From Didymodactylos carnosus (Eukaryota > Rotifera > Eurotatoria > Philodinida > Philodinidae): a DNA stretch of 39,257 bases. The stretch spans positions 1 through 39,257 of the forward strand of contig CAJNOQ010000913.1 in assembly GCA_905250885.1 (NCBI GenBank), read 5' to 3'. A program made the translations under genes and the position numbers. Below are positions 1-9,752 of this stretch, piece after piece; within the stretch, counting starts at the first letter, position 1, and every line of letters begins with the position of its first letter. The notes under the pieces are model-generated. The model did not search any database and had not been told where the DNA came from. It worked only from the letters and a program-made list of their open reading frames with translations.

Positions 1-927
1 TTTTCGCGATCGCTTGTTGAGCTTTGGCTTGCACTTGAGTCACTTGAGGTTTAATCAAATTTGTCGCTGGCTTCTTCTTGATATCATCATCAGACGAATC
101 ATCGCTCGACGAAGTCTCGGCTTTCTTTACTGCCTGTTGTTGTGGTGCTGTGGCTGATTTCGTAGGAGAGAAGGTAGGTTTGTTTGATTGAGCTATTGGA
201 ATATTTGAGAATTTCTGAGTGACATAGAAAGTTTGAGATAGTTGCTTTCTGCATACCTGATGGTTTTTTTTGTTGATTATTCTTTCCTTTCTGGTCATTT
301 CCGTCATCGGATGAGTCACTGGTTGTGCTTCTCGAACGCTTGATTGTTGCTGTGTTTGTACGTATTGCAGCTGTTGCCAGTTTTGCTTTGGTGTTTAGTT
401 TGTCTAGAAATTCCATAAACTGCATAGAAAATAATTTTGTACAATAGTTTTGCATTACCAGCTTCCTCGTCATCACTCTCACTATCTGAATCATCATGAC
501 TTGCAGCAGTACTAAATTAGGGAAATATATTTAGAAGACAGTTTTGTCATGAAGAAGAGGATAAGGTCAACGTACCCATTTGATAATTTGGGTTTTTTTC
601 CACTACTTGAATCACCATTTTCGGATGACTTTCGTTTCCTTGAAATAACACAGATAAGGTAAAAAGCAATTATTTCTGAGCGTGTGTTGTTACCGTTTAT
701 TATTCTCAATATTCCATGTGCAAACGTCTTCGAATGAGGGCGGCGTAATCTTTTTGTTTTTAAAATAACTAATCTGTTAAAAGAGCACAAAAAAAATGAG
801 GATGTGCGATACAAAATTTTATCTTTCTTACCAGTTTTGGATCTGAATTAATTACTTTTGTCCAATTCGATTGCAAAAAACTTGATACCTGAGCGAGATC
901 TTGCTCGTTTAGAGAAGCTGTCATCAT
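1..927 (-). CDS. Nopp140/NOLC1-like nucleolar phosphoprotein, N-terminal part (six exons, partial)
   Basis: Exons read on the minus strand are 832-927, 694-773, 576-638, 459-511, 257-403 and 1-192. All junctions are GT-AG and the phases agree, giving about 210 residues before the window edge. The first ~55 residues (start MMTASLNEQDLAQV) look like a small folded domain. After them come a basic KRKRK stretch, an acidic block (SHDDSDSESDDEEA) and then alternating Lys/Pro-rich and Ser/Asp clusters (SSSDDSSDDDIKKKPA). This alternation is the hallmark of Nopp140/NOLC1, a CK2-phosphorylated chaperone of snoRNPs in the nucleolus and Cajal bodies; treacle has a similar pattern. The conserved C-terminal SRP40 domain, which would settle the name, lies outside the window. 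The start is the first of two tandem ATGs. Family call moderate; exon structure good. Confidence 0.68.
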
Positions 928-2635
928 CTAAAAGTAAATTGAATAAGAAAATTGGATACGTTTATTAGCAATGATTTTGAACTAAAAATCAAATGCAAAA
1001 CTGTAGTAAGCAATTTTTATTTTCAAAGTATTGCAAAACGTTTCCTATTGGAAGAAATGGAAAAAGAAAATATCAATTTTTTCGATGTTTAATTCATTGT
1101 TCCAAAAAAGCACGGTAAAAGTATGCAAACAGCACAGGTAGAGCATGCCGTTTGAAGTTCAATTCTATCAATACGAGACATAGAACACTTTTCGCGTGCT
1201 TCCAGCACGTCGAAGCAACAAAAAAAAGCGCTTTTTAATGTGATCTTTTCCCGGGCTGGCTTTTACGTTTTACCAAAACATGTTCTACTACTATGCTTTT
1301 TAGGACCACTATCACAGTAACGGGGCATCACAAGCACACTACAAAATACGTCATCGTCAGTGTAGAACCATGTCACAAGCTTATTTAGTAAAAAATATGA
1401 TGGCGTCATTCCAGCACACTGTTAGTATGCTACTTTTGCATTTTAAACGCGCTTCTAGGAACTCATTAAAAATTGTAAGTAAACTATGCTTTTATCACAC
1501 ATAAAGTATGTCATCGAATTGCACAGTAAAACTGTTCCGACAGCACATTCCTCCTGACGGTATGATCATCAAGACAGTTGTTTCATGCAATCGGCATATT
1601 TTTACTGTACTTTTTTGAGACAGTATTGTGGTGTTATAATTCAACTACAAATTTTATCTATGATTGGAATGGACAATCAGTCATCCTTAATGAGTTGTTT
1701 ATTGCCTCCAAAAGACTGAATAAGAGTGCATAGACAAACTATACACAGAGGGCACAAATGTATTGAGACTTAATTGCCCTTAATAGCGACATCTTGAACA
1801 AAAACAAGTATCTTCCAATATTAACAGCTCGAGTTTATCTGATCGAACAAACTATGGACACTGATGAAACTTCAGGAAATAGCAATATGCTGCTCATCAA
1901 AGAGAAAGTATAAATAGAAGATAGAGGTTTGCACGTGCACACATAAATTCAGAAAAAAACATTCTAACAGAGCTGAACCTCCGTCAAATATGGATTACGA
2001 TGAATAAAAAGATATTATGCAAACAGTAATGCACAGAACAGTGTTTTTATATTTTTAAGTTTTACACTTAAATGAAAATTGGTAATGGAACACGAGAAAT
2101 AAAGAGAAACACGTTATAGAAACAAAGCATCATTCTATCTTCACTACAAGTGGCTTTATTCCACAGGCACGAACAATGTGGTCGAAAATATCTACTAGTA
2201 AAGCTTATGCAGATCACTAGTGGCAGAAATAATCATCTAGAAATTTAATAGTAATCATAATTTATCGACCTGAAAAAGTAAGAAAAGCAAAAAAATATGA
2301 CAGAACAGAAAAGATACTAGTTTGACCATTAAACGACATCTATATATTTGCGCTCTGTCGAGTCAACAGTGTAAGAAGTTTAATAATATCGTTGCGTATT
2401 AATAAAATTCAAGAGGAAATTTCAAACTAAGATCGGAGGAATCGCGGCCAAACAAAATAAAGATAAAAGAAAACAAAAATCTATTGCACAGAATCAAAAT
2501 TTCATACTTTGTCAAAATTATATTCCGACTGAATACAAAAGAAACCAGTCTGCATCAAATAAAGACTTCACTGAATAAAAATAGCTTGTAAAAATCATGT
2601 CATGTACAATATCCACTTTGTTTAGCTTAATCAAT
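928..2635. other. Intergenic stretch, no gene recognised
   Basis: AT-rich sequence between the NOLC1-like start and the MON1 stop, which are on the same strand. No ORF with recognisable protein character, no tRNA-like fold and no strong inverted repeat were seen. It should hold the NOLC1-like promoter and the MON1 3' untranslated region. Several CAGCAC/AGCACA words between 1130 and 1560 are scattered without a clear period. Confidence 0.4.
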
Positions 2636-4970
2636 TCAAAAATATTCACATTTCATTATAAATAGTTGACTTTCTTCTCGTTTGATATAAGTCAATATAC
2701 GATCAATACAAGTTGTTACTGTATCTAATGTAACCATAGGTGAAAAGACCACGTGCATTTCAAAACCTGGTGCAAGCTAAAAAAAATAAACAGAAAATTA
2801 GAAACACCAGTTTCGTTCAAAGTATTCTTCCATCCAATAAACACTCGAATTCAAGTAGAACACGTACCCAACCCAGTAACGATTCATATTCAGCTGCATA
2901 ATAGACAATTTTCAATTGGTGACTTGGATCATGTAATCGTCCATAAACATAACGGATTAGATCGAATAATCGAATGTGTTGTTCTTTTGTAGTGTATGGT
3001 GCTAATAATTTTGAACATGTATACTGACTTAAACCACGTGATTTATAGGCAAAATAACGTAATTCATTACAACCAATTTCGTCCGAAAACATTCTATCAC
3101 GTACTAATGCTATATTGATTTGACCAATTAAACCGTTCTTCTTTAGTTTCTAAGTAAAAAAATGAAAATTGATGACTATTACACTAAAATAAATAAGACA
3201 TGACTAACATCGGAGATTTTTTGTTTGAAATCGGATAATATCTGAAAGTTTTCGGCATTCACCGTCATTAAAACAAGACATATATCACAAGCATCATCCA
3301 AATAAGATATATGGGCATGTAAACAACCGCTAAAGCAAAAAAGGTTATATTGAAAGGAGTTGAAATGTCCAAATGCATATTTACCCTGGATCAAAACGTG
3401 GCAAACAAACAGGAACCCATGCTTCTACACCTTTAAATGCATCTGAACTATTCACAAGATTAATCAACAAATGTAAATCAGATGGATGTAAATGATACTG
3501 TTTTAAACGTGCAATCGAGACAAGATGTCCTTGGGCAAGTATAATTGCAAATATCATATCCTAAACCATCATCAAAACAATATCAAGCAGAGAAAAACAT
3601 TGACACTCTCATTTCTAAAGCTTTCACTAAGACTTATACTATCTGTAATACACAAATTTAACCGCTGATAGAAACGTAATAAATCCTATGGGAGACTACG
3701 GCCATCTAACAAACAAAGTGCATACTTTTTGTCCACGTATTGTTTGTGCCACGGCCAAACCAATTTGACTTCTGATATTTGATGGTATAGTAAGACATTT
3801 TGCACATGTCATCATCATTCCAGGATCTATTTCATGCATCTCAATAATATTGTGTAACAACTTTTTTTCAGCATTTGATAACCATCGTCTTAAGTCAAAA
3901 TTTGGTTGTACTTGAAATTTATGTTTGATTCGACTCAATGTTAAAGTACTTATTATTTGATAGTAACAGTAGTTTAGTTGTTGTAATAAACAACTATGAT
4001 GTTCATTTAAATGCGTGACTAATACAAATACCAACGGTTCTTTGTGTAAAAAGACAATACGACTACGTCCGGCTTTAATATAATTTAGCTGATTACGATC
4101 GTGGATTTCAGAAAAGGATATTAATGTTTGCATAACGCCCATCAATGTTAACAGTTTTTCTTCGTCACCATATCTAATCAAAAATATCATTGAATCAAGT
4201 TTGGAGATCTTCTAAGACAAGCTCTCCCTCTCTCTCTCATTTACCTTGAAAAAACTGGCTTTCCATTATCGCTTAAAATGAATATATGTTTAACATCACC
4301 TTTCAATAATTGTTCATAATCATCGTCCGTAAGACTCTGTTCGATATCTTCCCTATACTGCTCATGTTTAGGTATATTTTGTTCATTTGACGACGATGTG
4401 GTTGTGAGTGTTGATATGGCTGATGATTGTTCATCATCAATTCTTGTTTGTATAGTAGACACTAATGCCTGTTCATCGGCTGAATGATAACTTGCATCAT
4501 CTGATGCGCCATTGTCATGAACCTATAACACTAGAAAAAGTTTTTTTAAGATCCAGAGAAAAAAATCGTCTTAACAGTTGACAATTTTTTGATTTATGTT
4601 AAACATATTTTTAACCGTTTCTAATTTAATTTCACTATTTCAGAGATTGAACGTAGGTTTGATTTTTGAAATAATTTTATTTAGGAAAAGTCTAAACAAA
4701 TCTTACGGTATTTAGCACCGACGTCTGCCGAATAAGTTCACTAATTAATCCAGTTGATGTAAATCTCCGTTCCTCTACGGTCTGTTCATGATCATCATTA
4801 TTATTAATAAATACGGCGGATTCTACTTCGTCCCCAATATTAGAAGTATTATGTAATGAAAGAGAGGGTAATGCTTCTAACAAAGTCGCTAAATCATTTG
4901 AAGCTATCGGTGAACATTTGTTGTTATTGAAAACATCGGAGTTTGAATTGGATGAAGTATCAGTTGTCAT
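2636..4970 (-). CDS. MON1: Vacuolar fusion protein MON1, complete (seven exons, 569 aa)
   Basis: Exons on the minus strand are 4707-4970, 4245-4522, 3726-4173, 3385-3560, 3209-3329, 2868-3149 and 2636-2776. They sum to 1710 bases with consistent phases and GT-AG junctions. MON1 pairs with CCZ1 as the guanine exchange factor that activates Rab7 on late endosomes, driving the Rab5-to-Rab7 switch and vacuole/lysosome fusion. The first ~160 residues are acidic and low in complexity, as usual in the family. Longin-type domains follow. Family signatures are KHIFILSDNGKPVFSRYGDE, LHPSDLHLLINLVN, WVPVCLPRFDPGG, HAHISYLDDACDICLVLM, APYTTKEQHIRLF, LKIVYYAAEYESLLGW and a C-terminal ESQLFIM. Length matches animal MON1 (about 550). 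Intron 3 (3561-3725, 165 nt) is longer than its neighbours. Confidence 0.95.
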
Positions 4971-5446
4971 GTTATTGGCTTAAGTGTAACTCGATTGATT
5001 CATCTGATATCTTTTTTAAGCATCAGGAAGCAAACTCACGAAAGATAAAAATCTAGAAATATAAATTAGAATATTTTTAAAATAGTGAATATTATAAAGT
5101 CAATAAACTAATTATGATAAACTTAGATGAAATATAACTTTTATATTTTTTTTATTATACGATTGTATCAGATGGGGTCCTGTCGTTATAGTATGTCGCT
5201 GCTCTATCGTTGTTCGTTCAAATTTTATCGGATACTGGGTGATACACAGATATGACTGTGGTTGTTCACTGATAATGCGCTATTTTATAAATTATTGTCA
5301 TTTGTCTCATTTACTTCGGTGATTCATTATCAGAAACAATGTCTTTTTTCGACACTTTTATTTTCTAATAAACGCCAACATCTAAGATGATTTTCTACAA
5401 AATAGATTAATGTATTATAAATCGTTAAGCTGGTCGTGACTATTGG
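4971..5446. other. Upstream region of MON1
   Basis: Very AT-rich stretch that should contain the MON1 promoter and 5' untranslated region. No coding potential seen. On the minus strand an acceptor-like TATCAG occurs about 35 bases before the ATG, which could be a leader or trans-splice site; this is weak. Confidence 0.3.
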
Positions 5447-5482
5447 CTTAAACTATTGGCTTAAACTAACTTTTAGTCAGCC
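5447..5482. repeat. MITE fragment with a direct duplication
   Basis: The 15-16 base unit CTATTGGCTTAAACTA is repeated head to tail and runs on into AACTTTTAGTCA. The same string forms the inner part of the foldback MITE at 5605-5723 on the other strand, so this is a fragment of the same family about 120 bases from the intact copy. Confidence 0.6.
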
Positions 5483-5604
5483 GACCGGGTAACACTTTTC
5501 AGTCAGTATAGTGGATGACTATAGCTAAACAAAGGAAAATCATCCACTTTTCCTACTGTTACGTCATCCACTTTAGTGAAGTCAAAATTTACAGTGAGGA
5601 CCTA

Positions 5605-5723
5605 AGGCCTTGTCTACACTACAAAAGTTAAAGGAGCTTTAAGTAATTCTATTGGCTAAAAGTTAGTTTAAGCCAATAGAATTCCTTAAAGCTGCTTTAA
5701 CTTTTGTAGTGTAGACAGGGCCT
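5605..5723. mobile_element. 119-bp foldback MITE with TA target duplication
   Basis: The whole element folds on itself. The left end AGGCCTTGTCTACACTAC is mirrored by GTAGTGTAGACAGGGCCT at the right, and pairing runs nearly to the centre around AAAGTTAGTTTAAGCCAATA. It is flanked by TA on both sides (5603-5604 and 5724-5725), as expected for a Tc1/mariner-type non-autonomous element. No coding capacity. Confidence 0.75.
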
Positions 5724-5846
5724 TAGCGATTCGAAAAAAGAGCATAATACTGCTATTGAGAAAATTCGATTGTCTTTTTTTAGCCGAAAATATATCAATA
5801 TATCAGCCGATGAAACTGGTTATATAAAAGAAGGATTGGTAAAAAA

Positions 5847-5926
5847 TTTTAGTACGTGCACGTACTAAAATTTTGACGCAGTCCATGCCGTTTGTCCATG
5901 GACAAACGGCATGGACTGCGTCAAAA
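5847..5926. repeat. Two adjacent perfect palindromes (24 bp and 56 bp)
   Basis: 5847-5870 is a perfect palindrome centred on ACGTGCACGT. It is directly followed by 5871-5926, a perfect 56-base palindrome centred on CCATGG whose arms begin TTTTGACGCAGTCCATGCCG. The second arm of the 56-mer is also the outer end of the larger inverted repeat to the right, so the palindromes are nested ends of one foldback element or of successive insertions. Confidence 0.85.
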
Positions 5927-6210
5927 AGTGATTTTTGACCACTGGAATTGATTGGATGAAAAGTTCACAGAAATTCACTTTCGAGCTTTTAGTCATAAAT
6001 CCAAAAGGTCACCTGGATTCTTCCAGTCAATTCTAAGAAAAAAGCAAAACAGCGCCCTCTATATGAGTTTTCTCAGAATTGACTGGAAGAATCCAGGTGA
6101 CCTTTTGGATTTATGACTAAAAGCTCGAAAGTGAATTTCTGTGAACTTTTCATCCAATCAATTCCAGTGACCAAAAATCACTTTTTGACGCAGTCCATGC
6201 TGTTTGTCCA
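5899..6210. mobile_element. Foldback element with ~142-bp arms
   Basis: The left arm 5899-6040 is repeated inverted at 6068-6210 with only a few mismatches (for example CGGCATGG against CAGCATGG and TTCTAAGAAA against TTCTGAGAAA). A short spacer separates the arms. The outer right end reads GTCCACGTACTA, matching the TAGTACGTG start at 5850. The near-identity of the arms points to recent insertion or arm conversion. No ORF. Confidence 0.85.
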
Positions 6211-6216
6211 CGTACT

Positions 6217-7140
6217 ATTTGGCAAAAATAAGATAAAAGTGTAGAGGAACAATATGGCTGATAGAAAATAGGAAAACTAAAGACAAGTGAAAGATGTAGA
6301 AAGTGTTCTTAGGCAGAATTCAACAAAAATTAAAAGAAAAACAGATGTTTTTCACATCCTCAGTCAATGTCGATAGTCATTAATGGTCAAATAACGGCAT
6401 CTATCTATATAAATATCTATATAGATTTCTATCCATCCATAAACGCTACAATCGACGCAAAATTTCGAAATTTCACCTGGATAGTAGAGACTTATAAAAT
6501 AGATAAAATTTATGTATACGTTGATTTGAACGTCGATTAGTAATACACTAAACTGATGAATTTTTTTCCGAAAGAGTGTTAAAAACATAAGGCTAGTTCG
6601 TGTGGATATACTGGTCAGAAATTATATTCATACATCTCATTAAAAAATTTGAACAGCTTTTGACACGAACATTTTAGCAAGCTGAAACTTATGATCTATA
6701 TGTAATTCGATGTAGAGAACCTGAAGGGGCTTATTTTAAGCTTTTAGAGTTCTTTAGGGAGTTTCCAGCAACTTTTATAGGTTTCGGTATCAAAATTTGG
6801 CGCTTTTTTCCTATGGGGGTAATCCTTTGGCTGGTGTTTGCCCACTCACTGCTACTTCCTCTAAGAGGAACCTTAATGTACGTTATATTGGGATCTTGTT
6901 AATAATTAGTATACTCCCAGAGAACAAAATTTTTTAAAACACTTGAGCCGAGAGTTTTATTTGGAATTTGAAGCTTGTCATCGGCATATGAGTCTCTTTT
7001 TGCCAAGAATTCATCGATTGATGATTTTATCGCATTTTTATCACGTTTATTTTTAAATTTATTTTAATAAGATATGGTCTGCGGCCTATCAGTAAAGAAG
7101 GTATACTTATTACTGTAAAGCAATATTGATTAGCTGGTGA
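6217..7140. other. Intergenic stretch, no gene recognised
   Basis: AT-rich sequence without a credible ORF, RNA gene or strong repeat. It ends where reverse transcriptase homology of the truncated LINE starts near 7140-7175. Confidence 0.35.
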
Positions 7141-7144
7141 GATA

Positions 7145-8325
7145 AGCTAGAGTAAACACTGTTCTTTATGGTGTGTGTCTGTTCCTTCTGGTGTTCCTCA
7201 AGGCAGTGTGCTTGATCCTCTTTTATTTCTTATTTTTATTAATGATCTACCTCTGTCGCTTCCATCTAATTGTGAAATCTGTCTCTTTGCTGCTGATGTT
7301 TTTTTGATTGTTCCTCTTTCCCCTACTGATTCTTCGAATTTTTCTCATGTTCAAAACTGTATAAACTCTCTTTCTCATTGGTCTTCTTCCAATCTCATGT
7401 CTCTAAACGTTTCTAAATGTTCTTGGCTTCCTTTTTCTTTCCATCTCTTTTCGCATGTTTATAATCAATTGTATCTCAATGGTGTTCCTCTCTCCGTTGT
7501 GTCTTCTGTTCGTTGTGTTGGTGTTCTTGTTTCGCACGATCTTAGGTGGAATCAATCATGCCAAGGACATTGCTCTTGCTTGTCGGCGCAAGCCTGGAGC
7601 ATTGAATCGTGTCTTTAGATTAGTTCCAACTGAAGTTCGGCGTCGAATCTATCTTTCTTCTATTCTTCCTAAAATTGACTATTGCTGTGCCTTGTATGAT
7701 AGTTCGTTTTCGCTTACTGTTCTTGATTCTGTAAACAAACTTGCGTCTCGTATTATTTTTCGCAATTTTGACTGTCGTTCTTCTAGCTCCCTACTTGTAT
7801 CTCAACTTTGTCTTCCTAAACTCTCTCTTCGTCGTAAATACTTTAGACTTCTACAGTTTTTCAAAATTTACCATCGTCTAAGTCCTGTCTCTCTTTTTTA
7901 TACTATTCATCGTCCTCACTACTCATCTTTACGTCTTCATTACTCTAAATATGTTCGCATTCCATCTTCTGTTGATGGTTTTTTCCGCAAATCTTGTTTT
8001 TTTATTCAACTATTGTTGATTGGAATAATCTCCCAGAGTCAGTTATTTGCCTTTCTTCTTTAACGTCTTTCAAAACAGCTTTACTTCAGTATCTCTTCCA
8101 GTGAAACATATCAGTTGTGAATTTATATTTGTTCTTTTTTTCTTATTTTCTTTTAAAAAAAACTTTTTTCCTTTTTCTTTTCTTTTTTCCTTAGTTTTAA
8201 ATTGAGGTTTTCGGATGAAACATGCTGTTGAGTGAGTTATATGGTTACGAATTGATGGAAACCCTGTTGCTTGATGAATGTGTGAATAATTGCCGTATAT
8301 TAAAACTTGAAAACTGAAAAATATT
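7145..8325 (+). mobile_element. 5'-truncated non-LTR retrotransposon (LINE), dead copy
   Basis: Homology starts inside the reverse transcriptase at VPSGVPQGSVLDPLLFLIF. It runs through the thumb and C-terminal region in two frames: 7175-7540 in one, then about 7545-8060 in another. Motifs are SNLMSLNVSKCSW, DIALACRRKPGALNR, LPKIDYC and LSLRRKYFRLLQF. The catalytic block expected as FADD reads FAAD, so one aspartate is lost, and a frameshift lies near 7545. A pyrimidine-rich 3' untranslated region runs to about 8325. The protein resembles the C-terminal part of the LINE at 18.9-23.0 kb but is clearly diverged, so it is a sister family. The truncation is typical of aborted target-primed reverse transcription. 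Confidence 0.85.
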
Positions 8326-8385
8326 GGATTTTGTACGATATTTTACCAATATGAATACTTCTCGGTAGTACATAAATAATAATGC

Positions 8386-8830
8386 TGACAAGGACCTGTT
8401 TATATTTATTTCATGAGAAAATATTTTAGAAATATATGTATCGATTTAGCAGGATACATTCAAATCAAAAAACTTTTCGTATTCTTTATTAATGAACAAA
8501 ATTGCTATTTTATGTTAGATTGGTCAAGACGTTATAAAAAACATATTGAAAAAATATTTTGCTCAGCTGATTTGATTTATCAATTAATGTATCTCGGCAT
8601 TGATCTCTGTAAATCTGTTGGTGATGAAAATAAACGACTGCAACGGGATCAATTGGCCAAATTTAACTATAAAGTTGCTGAAAATCTGTGCAAGTCGCGA
8701 CTCATCTGTTATCACACAACAAAAAGAGAAAACAGCTGCACAACTCGAGTCAATAACTGAAGAATCTGATCAAGATTTGAATAACAATATAGGAACTGAT
8801 CGGTTACGTATTGCTATCATCAATCAGTAA
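8386..8830 (+). pseudogene. Unrecognised ORF with one apparent frameshift
   Basis: A frame open from about 8386 (ATG at 8413) encodes a Lys/Tyr/Ile-rich segment (MLDWSRRYKKHIEKIF, LIYQLMYLGIDLCKSVGDEN) up to about residue 97. There the other frame takes over without loss of protein character: KEKTAAQLESITEESDQDLN, ending in a stop at 8828-8830. Joining the frames needs a one-base change near 8690-8705, either a real frameshift or a sequencing error; no clear intron is visible. I do not recognise the family. It sits just after the LINE 3' end, so it may be the broken 3' end of a host gene. Confidence 0.35.
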
Positions 8831-9451
8831 TGAATAAATAAATCAGTATTAAATAGACAAACGACCCAAATAAATTTGAATATTGCCTTTTTGGCATTTT
8901 TCATTTAAGCCGTAGTCTACAGACGTTAAGTAGATACGTCGAATTATCTTTGCTCAACTCTTTTCAGATTTTTCTTGTAAAAATACTATAATTTATTTCT
9001 TGAGATTTTTTTAGTAACGTCCCAGAAATTCAAAAGGCTAGCAAAATTTATTTTCGTTTTTTTCTGGTGTGTGTAGATAGAGCTCATCGCGCTACCTATA
9101 AAAAAACTAATTTCAGATTTTTAAAAGTTATTTTTGAGTGAAAAAGTTTCAAAATATTGATTTTTTGAAAATGGGTAAAAATAAGTAAACTTTTTAAAAA
9201 TAAGGAAAATTTCATCTGTATGTTTAAGATTACACTGACATCATTCTAGCTTGGCTTAAAACGGACTTGATAAAAAACTCTTGAGTCCAAGTCCGTCAAC
9301 AAATCCTTCACGTCCGGACTGGCACTTGTTCGCTTCTAGAATGAACGAGTTTATATTTCGTAAAACTGTAAAGAAATAGAATGAAATCGATTAGTATTTT
9401 AAATAAAAGGATAAACACTTTTTCAACAATAGAAAAATAGTCTAAACGTAT
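8831..9451. other. Intergenic stretch, no gene recognised
   Basis: AT-rich, with no convincing ORF or RNA. A CTTGAGTCCAAGTCCG / CGTCCGGACTGGCACTTG area near 9280-9330 is locally richer in GC but folds only weakly. Confidence 0.3.
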
Positions 9452-9752
9452 ATCCCTAGTGAATATATTTGAGATCAAGTGCCTAGCTACTTGAAAATTT
9501 TCTAGAGTACTAGGTTAAGCACTTATCAAGCATTTTTAGATTTAATACCTGCCAGGTACTTGGAAGAACTTCGGATATCTGCTGATATTTCGCAAGTACT
9601 TACCAGGTTATCCGCCAAATACTTGATGAAGTATTTATCTAGTACTTACACTTGTCAAATTACTTGATAAGTACCTTTTTTACTTGCAAATAACTCCAGG
9701 TACTTTGGACATTACTTACCGAAGTACTTTTCTAAGTACATTCACTAGGGAT
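9452..9752. mobile_element. 301-bp TIR element packed with GTACTT words
   Basis: Perfect 13-base terminal inverted repeats, ATCCCTAGTGAAT at 9452-9464 and ATTCACTAGGGAT at 9740-9752, bound a 301-base unit. Inside, GTACTT or its complement AAGTAC recurs about eight times at irregular spacing in both orientations, often within ACTTG or CAGGTACTTGG contexts. No coding capacity. No unambiguous target duplication was found, so the superfamily is open. Confidence 0.7.

Noticed and set aside
3610..3685. Possible extra MON1 exon in intron 3, reading DLLRFYQRLNLCITDSI
   Set aside because: It follows an acceptor-like CCCATAG and is in phase, but its donor would be a poor GTCAAT. Skipping it gives QTIRGQK-DMIFAIIL, which matches the family without an insert.
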